The notes under the pieces: generated by a model
Seen by the model: only the letters and a program-made list of their open reading frames with translations
What the model was told of the DNA's origin: nothing
Database searches by the model: none
Virus record (IMG/VR): IMGVR_UViG_3300025141_012845
Location: 1-64,000 of that record
Direction: 5' to 3' (one strand)
DNA from: a virus
Length of the DNA stretch: 64,000 nucleotides
Part shown: in pieces, positions 1 through 9,300 of the stretch
Numbering within the stretch: position 1 is the stretch's first letter
Layout of the letters: each line of letters starts with the position of its first letter
Translations under genes and position numbers: made by a program

Positions 1-3000
1 GTTGCAGTATCTAGAGTGGCTGCTAAATCGGTTCCATCAAACGTAAGATTGGCTTCACCATTTAAAGCATCCGAAGAACTAAATGTAACTATTCTATTAT
101 CTGATCCGTTTGCAACAGCAGACACCGCTCCACCACTTCCAGCTGCTTCCCACCCTGGAACTGCTCCGTCCAAAGTAAGTACGTGATTATCACTACCTAC
201 AGCAATGCGTGCCAAAACTCCGCTGGCATTTCGATAATACATATCACCAGACGCGTCAGATCCTAACGCAAATCCACCATTTGGAATATCTAAATCACCA
301 GCGATTGTTGTGAGAGAGTCCGCTCCGTTACCGATAGTAACATCGACCTCATCTTCTGCGCTGCCGTCCTCTACTATAAGTCCAGGCTTAAATTCACCGT
401 CATGTGTCGCAACACCCACGCTTATTTTACCACCTTCAGCGCCATTAGACGCATCTGATACGTAACCTTGAATTTTTCCAAAAAGAACCTGATCTTGATT
501 ATCATCGTCTCCGTAAAACTCAATTACACCAATTACATCATCGTCTGCCCCGGCAGCGCCCTTATCTTTAACAAATCGAAGACGTGCTCCGTTTGCATCG
601 TTTGTAGTATTTTTAATCACAACGAGAGGGTCTTCAGAGTTTGCCGATGCCATTGTTATTGTATCGGTGTCGATTGTCACCGCAGTTGAGGCATCAATAT
701 CGACTGTAGGAGCGGTTACGTTAATAACTGAATCCGCGTCGATTCCCAATTCTCCGTCTGCTTGTTGTTGAACAAAACACGCTGAATCACCAAACATAAG
801 TTTAGTCGTACCGACGCCAGAATCATCAGAAAGCAGGAGGCCGGTATCGTGGACATGTGTTAAGGTTACCTCTCCGTTGACACCGAAAGAGCAAACTGCA
901 CCGTCACTAGAAAAAGTCAGATTATCACCAACATTGATATCGCCGTCTGCACTATAAATAACCGCTTTGCTGTTCACAACTGTACCAGCAGAACAACCAT
1001 CAAGCAGGTTTAATTCAGCAGGGGTTGAGGATACTGCCGTAGTACTAGCGGCTGACAACACGGGAAGGTAATATGTTCCAGCAGACATCGCTGGCAAATT
1101 AATTGTTGCATCTGCAGTCGGGTTCACAACACCGAGTACTGTTTCGTGAGCATCTGGAACTGTTCCTTCGAAAGTAAAAGAACTTGTAATTGCAATGGTG
1201 GTGCTGTTAACAGTAGTTGTAGCACCCTGAACAGTCAAATCTCCAGTAACTGTCAAGTTATCATTGACTGTGGTCTCGGAAGTGGAGTGTCCGATAGAAA
1301 TCGGCACGCCGGTTGTGGCGGTACCAATAGTAATTCCATTTGAAGTATTGGAGTTATCAATATTCAGAGTACTAGTAGAGTCTAACGAAATATTACTTCC
1401 ATCTACGACAAGGGTTCCATCGATATCAGTATTATCCAAATTGGTTACGCCATCTACATCAATATCGCCAGGAACGGTAACAACAGACTGTCCGCCTGCA
1501 CCAATAGTTACGTCTAGTTCGCCATCAGCGTCCCCATCTTGAATTATAAGCCCAGCAGTTGATGTTCCATCGTTTTCTGCAACAGAAATGGTAAATTTAC
1601 CACCTTCTTGACCATTAGTATGGACCTTGACTTGAGACTTGATCTCCGAGAACAATACCTGATCTTGACTAGCATCGTCCGCATAAAATTCAATAACACC
1701 TGCAACATCGTTTGCTGCACCAGCAGCGCCCTTATCTTTAACAAATCGAAGACGTGCTCCGTTTGCATCACCTGTAGTGTTTTTGATAGTGACAAGTGGG
1801 TCGGTTGAATTTGCAGAACTGAAAACAGCGGTATCGGTGTTGATATTTAACTGTCCACTGGCAGCAATTGTTAAATCAGATCCATCGCCTTCAATCTTCT
1901 CTCCGTCATCGCCAAAAGTAAGACCAATATCTGCAGGGATGTTAATATCACCACCCGATCCAACTCCGACATGAATGTCGGTACCGTCGCCATACAAATA
2001 CTCTTGAGTTGCGCCGAGCATAAGTTTTTTATTATTGGCTAATAGTAATGATTCCTCGCCACCATCCATTCTAAATACTTCGTTCCCACCAGCATCAGTG
2101 AACTTGATATCTCCATCAGCTGCACCATTATAGACTACTGCATCGCCAGAACTATTAGTGAATTTTAAATACTGTGTGCCGCCATCTTTTAAACTAACGT
2201 CTGCACCGTCGGCATCAAGAATAATGTCTGCTGCTGAATCAATAGTTAGGTTTCCGCCATCCGCGACTGAAATTGCTCCTGTGTCGGCGGCATCGTCTCC
2301 TTGATCCGCCTTGAGAGTCAAAGTGGCTGTGCCCGCTTCCGCTGCAGTAACTGTAATTCCGGAACCGCTTAAAAATAAACTACCTGTAAACTGTAAACCT
2401 GAATCGCTACTAAACTTAGCGTACTGAGTACCATTATCTTTGATGAGAATCGAATCGGCTGAAGCGTCGAGAATGATATCTGTGTTTGAATCTAAAGTTA
2501 GATCTCCAGTGGAGTTAATCGTAATCGGGGTCGCTGCGATGGTGAGCCCTGTTGTACCGTCGTGAGTCAAGGTTGCATCAGCACCATCACCCAAGGAAAG
2601 AATTGCTGAGTCCGATGTAAGAAGCAGATCATCGCCTACGCGCAGATCGGTTGTGATTTGGGCGTTGCCGGCAACATCAAGAGTATAGGAAGGTGAAGTG
2701 TCGCCAACACCAACCTTCTGACCCTTCATCGTAAATGTTGTATTGGTTCCTGTAGAATCTTGCATAACAAGATCGACTCTGTTGTTTCCTGCTCCATTTT
2801 GAATTTGGAAGTTTGCTGAGTTCGCGACATTGTTGTCGATTTCAAGAATCAAATCGCCAGAAGAGCCCTCAATTTCTAAAGTACTTGACGGAGAAGATGC
2901 TCCAATCCCGACACGATTATTGCTTGCATCGATAACAAGAGTGTTAGAATCAAAGTTTAGGCCATTAGGAGTGGCTGCAGTTGCGGCATTAATAGTTAAG

Positions 3001-3791
3001 GTGTCGCCAGATGCATCTCCGAAAGTCATTGCATTTGCTGTAACCTTAAAATCTTCTACATGCGCGTCCAAAGTTCCACTAACAATTAAGTTGCCTGTAA
3101 ATCGACCACTACCACTAACATCTAAGTCATAAGCAGGGCTTGTAGTTCCAATACCGACGTAACTGCCAGCGTCTAATAAGATATCTTTACCAGAAATTAG
3201 CTTGAGATCATCTAACGAGGCCGATATGAACATCGCGTTGCTAGACTGTTGAATTACGCCATATTGGGTTCCACCATCTTTGTAGATGACATCGGCACCG
3301 TCGGCGTCAAGAATAATATCGCCAGCAACATCTAAAGTTAAGTCACCAGCCGCAACGTCTATCTCCAATGAACTGCCCATCGCTAAAGTGGCCTTTGTCG
3401 TTCCCCCATCTTTCAGGACAACATCTCCGCCATCAGCATCAAGAACAATATCGCCAGCAACGTCGATGGTTAGATCACCACCATCTGCAACAGAGATTGT
3501 CGCTGCATCTGCTGCGTCATCGCCCTGATCGGCTTTTAAGGTTAAAGTAGCAGCACCCGCTTCGGCACCAACAAGAGTAATTCCTGAGCCAGTTAATTCA
3601 ATACTTCCTGTGAACTGGTGAACGTCATCTGAATCATTACCAAAACTCGTCGAACCCAAATAATCTGTCTGTGAAACAGTGATCGTGTTGAACTCATATG
3701 CCTTTATTGTCCCGGAAACTTCTAAACTTCCAGTGATCATAACGGTCGATCCGCTCTTTGGTTTTATCTTGTTTACGTATAGGGTACTCAT
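1..3791 (-). CDS. Repeat-rich tail-fibre or virion surface protein (3' end outside window)
   Basis: An open frame runs from ATG at 3791 to the window edge with no stop in about 1263 codons, so the C-terminus is missing. The protein is low in aromatics and rich in Gly, Asp, Thr and Ala, built from short beta-strand repeats. A motif resembling LDADGADVxxKDGGTQY occurs four times (about residues 126, 170, 449 and 533). A GIGxxSPxxxLDVSG motif, common in phage fibre proteins, occurs three times (about residues 212-225, 292-306 and 360-372). A TLKADQGDDAAD module occurs twice, and a GARLRFVKDKGAAGA module twice (near residues 675 and 1060). The N-terminus (MSTLYVNKIKPKSGS) is paralogous to the next upstream gene. 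AGGAAGG lies just before the start. A beta-helical or needle-like fibre is inferred. A C-terminal chaperone or receptor-binding domain may lie outside the window. Confidence 0.8.
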   Translation of the reverse strand, partial: MSTLYVNKIKPKSGSTVMITGSLEVSGTIKAYEFNTITVSQTDYLGSTSFGNDSDDVHQFTGSIELTGSGITLVGAEAGAATLTLKADQGDDAADAATISVADGGDLTIDVAGDIVLDADGGDVVLKDGGTTKATLAMGSSLEIDVAAGDLTLDVAGDIILDADGADVIYKDGGTQYGVIQQSSNAMFISASLDDLKLISGKDILLDAGSYVGIGTTSPAYDLDVSGSGRFTGNLIVSGTLDAHVEDFKVTANAMTFGDASGDTLTINAATAATPNGLNFDSNTLVIDASNNRVGIGASSPSSTLEIEGSSGDLILEIDNNVANSANFQIQNGAGNNRVDLVMQDSTGTNTTFTMKGQKVGVGDTSPSYTLDVAGNAQITTDLRVGDDLLLTSDSAILSLGDGADATLTHDGTTGLTIAATPITINSTGDLTLDSNTDIILDASADSILIKDNGTQYAKFSSDSGLQFTGSLFLSGSGITVTAAEAGTATLTLKADQGDDAADTGAISVADGGNLTIDSAADIILDADGADVSLKDGGTQYLKFTNSSGDAVVYNGAADGDIKFTDAGGNEVFRMDGGEESLLLANNKKLMLGATQEYLYGDGTDIHVGVGSGGDINIPADIGLTFGDDGEKIEGDGSDLTIAASGQLNINTDTAVFSSANSTDPLVTIKNTTGDANGARLRFVKDKGAAGAANDVAGVIEFYADDASQDQVLFSEIKSQVKVHTNGQEGGKFTISVAENDGTSTAGLIIQDGDADGELDVTIGAGGQSVVTVPGDIDVDGVTNLDNTDIDGTLVVDGSNISLDSTSTLNIDNSNTSNGITIGTATTGVPISIGHSTSETTVNDNLTVTGDLTVQGATTTVNSTTIAITSSFTFEGTVPDAHETVLGVVNPTADATINLPAMSAGTYYLPVLSAASTTAVSSTPAELNLLDGCSAGTVVNSKAVIYSADGDINVGDNLTFSSDGAVCSFGVNGEVTLTHVHDTGLLLSDDSGVGTTKLMFGDSACFVQQQADGELGIDADSVINVTAPTVDIDASTAVTIDTDTITMASANSEDPLVVIKNTTNDANGARLRFVKDKGAAGADDDVIGVIEFYGDDDNQDQVLFGKIQGYVSDASNGAEGGKISVGVATHDGEFKPGLIVEDGSAEDEVDVTIGNGADSLTTIAGDLDIPNGGFALGSDASGDMYYRNASGVLARIAVGSDNHVLTLDGAVPGWEAAGSGGAVSAVANGSDNRIVTFSSSDALNGEANLTFDGTDLAATLDTA
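553..599 (-). repeat. 47-bp exact direct repeat, copy A, in the fibre gene
   Basis: This 47-bp stretch is identical to 1723-1769, 1170 bases away and in the same frame. It encodes the start of the GARLRFVKDKGAAGA module. Identity at the DNA level, including third codon positions, suggests recent duplication or recombination rather than only protein-level constraint. Confidence 0.85.
1723..1769 (-). repeat. 47-bp exact direct repeat, copy B, in the fibre gene
   Basis: Second copy of the repeat at 553-599. Flanking bases resemble each other but diverge, so the exact core sits inside a longer degenerate duplication of a fibre module. The unit length is a multiple of three, so gain or loss of the 1170-base interval would keep the frame. 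Confidence 0.85.
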
Positions 3792-3857
3792 ATTATCCTT
3801 CCTTAAATAGTTTCATACATAATTATCTTTAAACATCCGAAATGTCTATAATTTTTA

Positions 3858-4289
3858 TTAAAAATCGGTATCATCAATATCTATAATTTTTACGTGAGAA
3901 TCGTCGCCAATCGTTATTTCTTGATCGTCATCAATTGTTATCGGACCATATAAAACAGAATTATAGTTTGCTGGTATCGTTATTGTGGTTATAGTTTGGG
4001 CGTTAGCCACCCCCATTGTATACACAATCCCAGCGGAAACAACAACACTACCAGTGGGGAAAGATGTGTCTCCGGCTGCATCAATGGTGACTGCACCGCC
4101 ATCTGCAACAGAGATGGATGCTGTATCAGATGCATCGTCGCCCTGATCGGCTTTTAGCGTTATAGTGGCGGCTGCCCCTTCTGCGCCTAAAACGACCAGA
4201 CTTTCCCCTTCTTGAAATTCTAAACTACCCGAAATCTGAACCTTAGTTCCGCTTTGTGGAAAAATTTCATTTACATATAGTTTACTCAT
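3858..4289 (-). CDS. Short fibre-related structural protein (143 aa)
   Basis: The N-terminus (MSKLYVNEIFPQSGTKVQISGSLEF) is close to that of the long fibre protein immediately downstream, and both carry the TLKADQGDDASDT...ISVADGG module (here about residues 42-70). The C-terminal 40 residues (NSVLYGPITIDDDQEITIGDDS) match instead the C-terminus of the next upstream gene product. It is therefore a hybrid of two modules found in its two neighbours. GPITI-type endings of this kind are known at the tips of phage tail proteins, which suggests a small tail-tip or fibre-adaptor role. AAGGAAG lies just upstream of the ATG at 4289. The function is inferred from the modules only. Confidence 0.7.
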   Translation of the reverse strand: MSKLYVNEIFPQSGTKVQISGSLEFQEGESLVVLGAEGAAATITLKADQGDDASDTASISVADGGAVTIDAAGDTSFPTGSVVVSAGIVYTMGVANAQTITTITIPANYNSVLYGPITIDDDQEITIGDDSHVKIIDIDDTDF

Positions 4290-4323
4290 AGCTACACTTC
4301 CTTACATAAGTATCATCAAACAC

Positions 4324-4611
4324 TTATAATGACCCCGTCATTGATAAAATGTCTCTAACTATTAGAATAGATCCAGACCCAATATGTAATTCTCCTGCGC
4401 CCTGAATCGTAATTGGTCCGTATAGAAGCCCATTATGACTATCCGGTATCATTGCTTTTGCGGTTATGGTGTTTGGATTTATATGTACCATACCCGCTAT
4501 TGCGCCTGATACTTGCAATGTATCGACATTGGACGCACCATCTGTAAAGCCCGATCTCAGAGATATAAATTGGTCTAATTTACCTTTAGTATAATTTCCA
4601 ATAGTACTCAT
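4324..4611 (-). CDS. Small structural protein with GPITI-type C-terminal module (95 aa)
   Basis: I chose ATG at 4611 over an in-frame GTG at 4623 because GAGGG sits about 6 bases before the ATG; the GTG lies inside that ribosome-binding site. The protein starts MSTIGNYTKGKLDQ and ends with NGLLYGPITIQGAGELHIGSGS, closely matching the end of the 143-aa protein encoded next. The central part does not resemble the fibre repeats. It probably belongs to the same fibre or tail-tip assembly. No enzymatic motif is visible. Confidence 0.65.
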   Translation of the reverse strand: MSTIGNYTKGKLDQFISLRSGFTDGASNVDTLQVSGAIAGMVHINPNTITAKAMIPDSHNGLLYGPITIQGAGELHIGSGSILIVRDILSMTGSL

Positions 4612-4649
4612 CAAAACCCTCACAACAGCACAAATTGTGCTAATTGTAA

Positions 4650-5024
4650 TTAGTTGAACAAGTCACATGTTGAAAAAATATGAAATATTATTTTTTGCCG
4701 ATCTGATAGGCCAATGGTATAACCTTCCCAATATACCATACGAGGCGCTGTGCAACCACATCCGGGTATTTCGTGTGGAGGGTCTGAGTAATATGGCTTG
4801 CGAAACTCAAAACCGACCAAATTACAAAGATCTGCTTCAAAAATCTTATATAAAGGTAGGCCCTCCATATCTCCGGAGTATAATGGGCGAGCGGAAACCT
4901 CGCAAAAACTATCACAGCCGTAACATTGTTCAGTTGCTAACGGGCCTATATTAAAACTTGTTTTATATGCCTCTGAAGTAAATTCAAAACCAGGAAAAGC
5001 AAAAAATAGGAGCAAAAGCAACAT
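4650..5024 (-). CDS. Small secreted cysteine-rich protein (124 aa)
   Basis: The ATG at 5024 overlaps the stop codon of the preceding gene (TAATG). A longer frame reaching 5090 has no comparable start. Residues 1-15 (MLLLLLFFAFPGFEF) form a strong hydrophobic signal sequence. The mature part holds seven cysteines, including CYGC and CGC pairs, which would fit a periplasmic disulphide-bonded domain. There is no clear lipobox. Its position directly after two membrane and coiled-coil proteins suggests it belongs to a lysis or envelope-targeting set. I do not recognise the family; an outer spanin-like role is possible but not shown. Confidence 0.6.
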   Translation of the reverse strand: MLLLLLFFAFPGFEFTSEAYKTSFNIGPLATEQCYGCDSFCEVSARPLYSGDMEGLPLYKIFEADLCNLVGFEFRKPYYSDPPHEIPGCGCTAPRMVYWEGYTIGLSDRQKIIFHIFSTCDLFN

Positions 5025-5452
5025 TATTTTACAACGTAAAAGACCCCAACTGTTGTCACAACTCCTAAAAGCACGCCTCCAGCAAACCACCAGTGAGTAT
5101 GATTATTTGGCGCGTCTAATAAAAGTTCCTGCATTTGCCCAATCTGTTTATCTTTTATTCCCAGCATCTGATTATACTGGTCTTGACACTGGTCTAGTTC
5201 AGCAGACAAATTCTCCAACTGAAGGTTGCATTGCGCCTTTAATTGGTCTTCTAAAATTTCAAGATTTAGTTTATGTTGCGCAATAAGCGCCTCTCGTTGC
5301 GCAATTGCATCTGCAACTGCTGTAGAATTGTACAACACTCCCGAATATGGTGCTGACTGGTTTTTCTGCAATGGTGTGATCTTTGGAAGGTCATCAGCGA
5401 TCAACTGCAAAGGCATCATTATTAATAATATTGTTGATATAAGCCTAGTCAT
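5024..5452 (-). CDS. Signal-sequence, coiled-coil, C-terminal TM protein (142 aa), spanin-like
   Basis: ATG at 5452 is preferred; a TTG 18 bases upstream gives a less typical N-terminus. It overlaps the stop of the preceding gene by 8 bases. Residues 1-19 form a signal sequence (MTRLISTILLIMMPLQLIA). There follows a SAPYSGVLYN motif near residue 33 and a long charged helix (about 48-110) likely to be a coiled coil. A hydrophobic C-terminal segment (WWFAGGVLLGVVTTVGVFYVV) then reaches the end. A periplasmic coiled coil joined to membrane segments is the architecture of phage spanins, which fuse inner and outer membranes at lysis. I see no lipobox cysteine, so this is a tentative spanin-like assignment. 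Confidence 0.6.
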   Translation of the reverse strand: MTRLISTILLIMMPLQLIADDLPKITPLQKNQSAPYSGVLYNSTAVADAIAQREALIAQHKLNLEILEDQLKAQCNLQLENLSAELDQCQDQYNQMLGIKDKQIGQMQELLLDAPNNHTHWWFAGGVLLGVVTTVGVFYVVK

Positions 5453-5852
5453 TGTCAATTTCAAACCCAAAAGTGTCTTTAAGCATCTCTGCTAATTTTT
5501 GCGGATCATCGCCAGAGTCTTCCACAATCTGTTTTACTCGTTTTTTCTTATCAGAGGAAATCACTTCTCTTCTTTCCGCATGCTCCTGCTCTAATTGACG
5601 CATAATTTCTTGATATTTCTTAAGGCTCTCATCCCTCTTTTTTAAAACCTCTGCATGCGATTTATTAATTGCGTCAACTTCCGCTTTGTGAGATTGTTTT
5701 GTAATCTCCAGTATTTTCTTAGCATTTCTCGCTTTTTTACTAAAAACTAAATAAAGAACGAGAGTATAAGCGGCAAGGGCTAGAATCTTCCAATGATTCT
5801 TAGCCCATATGACCGCCTTCTTCAAAAAAAGTTTTGTTGCTAACCAACTCAC
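5445..5852 (-). CDS. N-terminal TM, coiled-coil protein (135 aa), inner-membrane spanin-like
   Basis: The frame is open up to 5933 but has no ATG at its front. GTG at 5852 overlaps the TGA of the previous gene (GTGA) with AGAAGG directly in front, so I take it as the start; TTG at 5873 is an alternative. A transmembrane segment (about residues 22-38, ILALAAYTLVLYLVF) follows a short basic N-terminus, then a long charged helix of about 80 residues rich in Lys, Glu and Gln. This is the Rz or inner-spanin layout. It overlaps the next gene, also a membrane/coiled-coil protein. Assignment rests on topology and neighbourhood, not on a recognised family signature. Confidence 0.55.
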   Translation of the reverse strand: MSWLATKLFLKKAVIWAKNHWKILALAAYTLVLYLVFSKKARNAKKILEITKQSHKAEVDAINKSHAEVLKKRDESLKKYQEIMRQLEQEHAERREVISSDKKKRVKQIVEDSGDDPQKLAEMLKDTFGFEIDND

Positions 5853-6052
5853 CTTCTTTGTCCATGTTTCCAAGAGGTTGCGATATCGGCAATACCCTGT
5901 ATTCCGATGTATGCTAAAGAAATCGCCACCCAATCGTCGGAAGTTAACTTCTCAGACGCCAAAAACGCCGTTGCAACCACCCAAACACTAAGTTTTCGGG
6001 AAACCCACCTTTCCATAAATTTATCTATTCTTGCTTTCATTGCTTCGCTCAT
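5849..6052 (-). CDS. Small membrane protein (67 aa), holin-like
   Basis: ATG at 6052 follows a strong ribosome-binding site (GGAGG, 6 bases upstream). After a basic amphipathic N-terminus (residues 1-20) come two hydrophobic stretches, about 21-33 (LSVWVVATAFLAS) and 42-57 (VAISLAYIGIQGIADI), separated by a short polar loop, then a basic tail. Size and hairpin topology fit a class II holin, which makes inner-membrane lesions at lysis. The two genes after it encode spanin-like proteins, supporting a lysis cassette. No endolysin is adjacent, so the role is inferred. Confidence 0.55.
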   Translation of the reverse strand: MSEAMKARIDKFMERWVSRKLSVWVVATAFLASEKLTSDDWVAISLAYIGIQGIADIATSWKHGQRR

Positions 6053-6064
6053 TTTAATCCTCCA

Positions 6065-6310
6065 TTAATGCCTTGAACTTAAATTATCTAAAAAGAACTC
6101 GTATTCTTCAAACGCCTCGTCAAGCTTTTGAAGAGCATATTCTTCTTCAGTGTTTGAAGAATCGATATCACTGATTATCTCTCGAAATTCAGTTGTTAAT
6201 TCAACTATTCTTTCCACCTTATCAAGATATGTAAAAAACGCACCAAGTTTGTCGCCTTCTACGTTGTTAGTTAGTATTTCTCTATACTCTGATAATAAAA
6301 TCTCGCTCAT
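6065..6310 (-). CDS. Small acidic helical protein (81 aa), unknown function
   Basis: The start at ATG 6310 is set by GGAGGG ending about 5 bases upstream; longer in-frame starts would run into the preceding nuclease gene. The product is acidic and predicted to be almost wholly helical (MSEILLSEYREIL..., ending FLDNLSSRH), with no cysteines, membrane segment or enzyme motif. It stands between the SbcCD-like gene and the putative lysis genes. I do not recognise the family. Confidence 0.55.
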   Translation of the reverse strand: MSEILLSEYREILTNNVEGDKLGAFFTYLDKVERIVELTTEFREIISDIDSSNTEEEYALQKLDEAFEEYEFFLDNLSSRH

Positions 6311-6323
6311 ATTTTTCCCTCCT

Positions 6324-9300
6324 TTATTGGCTAATATAAGCATAACCATCTTTTCTGTCGATTTCGATGGTTGTGTCAACACAATCTTTTAATGAATCTA
6401 AGTGCGAAATAAGAAGCACCGTCTTAAATTGTGTCTTGATCATGTCTGTTAAAATTCTTATGAAACCTTCCATGTTTTCTTCATCTAACGCTGTACCTGG
6501 TTCGTCTAGAATAAACATATCTGGCTTTGGCAAATTTGAAACGCCCAAAAGAGCAAGTCGTATTGCCATCGCAGAAATTGTTTTCTCTGCACCGGAGCCT
6601 AATTCAATGGGTCGTGCATCAAAACGTGGATGCTTGATGTAAATTTCAAGCTTCTTGTCGTTTGCTTCAAAGAAAACTTCAAAATTAACAATATTTGTAA
6701 GAATCTTCGCAATCTCTTCGTTAATGATTGGCAACTTTTTCTTAATAATATCGTAAGGAATACCATTTGGATGCATACACCTCATAAAAAGGTCGTATGC
6801 AGAGATATCTTCACGTAATTGTCTTAATTCTTCCTGTTGACCCTTCAAGTTTTCCAGTCTTTGTTCTAGTGAACCGTTTGATTTGTACAATTCTAGCATA
6901 CTTTCTTCACAATTTTGAAGAGTATCTTTCTTTTTCTTGATATTTTTTTTGATATCTTTCTTACTGTTCACAAGAAGTTCAAGGTTTTCAATCACTTCTC
7001 TGTTTTTTTCGTATTCCAAAACTTTTTCATTAAGCTTGTCGACTTCTAACTGAACTGTGATTATCTGACTGTTGTTCTTCTCTACATGCAGAGACAGATC
7101 AGAGACTTCTGTTGTTTTCTCAGCCTCTTTGCCTACAATCTGATTATACTTTTCAATATAGTCTTCAATCTTATTGGGATCGAGTTTCACTATTTCTCCT
7201 TCGATCTTCTCTGAATTCTGATTGAGTCTATCGATGGCATCCTGCACCAGATTAACATCATTTTGAGCCACGTAAGCGTCTTTGATAAACTTACAATGAG
7301 AAAATTCAGATCCACATGGCACTTCTTCCAATAACTTAACTTTCTTGTTTAGATTAGTTAAATTGTTATTCTTAATGTTTAACTCATTGACGATAGAATC
7401 AAGCTTTTTCTTGTTCTCTGCAATAATGCTTCTCTTTTCTGTCAAGTCAGTAATGTCAAAAGAGGACTTAAAGTCAACAACCTTTTCAAGGAACGCATTG
7501 TTATCTTTAATTTTGTCCTCATTGCTTTGATTTTCCTTAATAAGATCTTGCATCCTGCCTGCTTTAGTTTGCAAATCTTTTCTTAGACTTTCAATATTAA
7601 CAACCCCTGCTGGCATAGAGTTTATTTTTAAGTCTATTTGCTTCACCTCTTCTTCTAGAGAAAGAAGCCCCTGCTTAACTGACTCGCACACCTTTTTCTG
7701 CTCTCTTGTCAGTTTTTGATTAGACTCCATCTCCTCTTCGACTTCGCTAATTTCTTCATCAAAATCTTTCTCTTCAAGACGCCTGACCGCAGCCTTTAAG
7801 TCAGCTGTTTCTTCTTTAGCCATCTTGAACTTCTTATCGAAGATCACAAGATCGATAAACTTAGCAAGAATCTCTTTACGCTTTGTTGAACCCTCTTTGA
7901 TAAACGATAAAGAATCAAGCTGAGAGGCCATTGATGTAAGCAAGAAGTCATCAATTGTGCCAAAAACCTTACGAATGTTCTTGTCTGTATCGTTCCGACT
8001 CAATCCATTAAGGCTTTCTGCATCTTCAGTCACTTTACAATGCCTGTTGAACTCTATGTCTGTCTTCGCCTCAATTGTCGTCTCTCCGTGCAGACTCTTT
8101 TCGTACTTTTCTGACCTTCTTTCAATCGTATATTCTTTTTTGCCGATAGCAATTTTTAGTTTACCATTGCAAAAATCTTTGTTTTGATTGATGACATGTA
8201 GATTTTTCCTATTATTTTTAGAAGTCGTGTTGTAAAGCGTATATAAAAGTCCATCAACAATACTTGACTTTCCTGAATAATTCTTGCCAAAAACTCCGAC
8301 AATACCGTTAAGATTTTCAAAATCAATTTTATTTTCCTCCCCGTAGTTAAAAAGATTATCCCACTCCATTGAAACAATATTCCAATTAACATTTCTTTGA
8401 ACTTCTTCTTCTTGTTCAACAATGCTGTTATATTTTCTATTGTACTCAAATACTTTTTCCAAAACATCTTCACTTGGCCGGTAATCTTTGAGATATTCTT
8501 TAATAAATTTCTCCTGAATTCCGACATCTCGAAGATCTTCTTTCAAAAAGTTCTTAGTTAGTTCTTCGACACTTCCCCTTTCGCCTGCTGCCTTGTTTAA
8601 GAAGGTGGTTGTCTCGGGATTTAACGTCGCTCTTGCAACATCCAGTGCTTTTTTAATAACATTTAACGGTAAATTGTTGTTAGCGCGGATTCGAAGTCTT
8701 GCATTCTCTGGAACTTGTAGGTTACGTGGTAACTTTCCTTTCGGCGTTAAGTCGATTGTCATGAAAGGCTTCGGATTTGGGACGGAAATGGCCCTTACAG
8801 CGTAGTTTTCCTTATCTTGTATATCCCACAGCAAAAAGCCCTTATCGTTCGTCTCACCGTGATTCTGTTGGACTGTGGACCCACAATAGCGAACTCTCCC
8901 ATCATCATCAAGTATTTGATTTGTTTTATGAATATCTCCAAGCAGTGCATAGTCGTGACCATCAAAGATACTGATGTCATTGTCACCAAACTCCATCACC
9001 CAATTCTGGTCTGTTCTGCAACCATGAATGGATCCGTGATGTATCGCAATGTTGACCTTGTCCTTGTCTGACGGCTCTACCCAATTCTCCTCATCGAATA
9101 TAGAAAGAACGTTCAAACTAAACTTATCATTTAGGTGTGTTTCTCCAGACTTCTTAAGAAAGTGTAAATTTGGATGTGCCAACGCCTCAACAATTGGAGT
9201 AATAGCATCTTGACGATTGCTGTTCTTAAGATTTCCGTCATGATTACCGGGGATTATATACAATGGCGCAATATCTGCGAGACTCTTTAAGAACCATTGA

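Noticed and set aside
1-3791. Possible diversity-generating retroelement target or CRISPR-like array in the repeat-rich fibre gene
   Set aside because: The repeats are coding modules of uneven length and spacing, with no reverse transcriptase, no template repeat seen and no regular spacers.
8156-8527. A 123-codon minus-strand frame inside the SbcCD fusion
   Set aside because: It is an alternative frame over the ATPase region; the main frame carries all the expected motifs, so this is a shadow.
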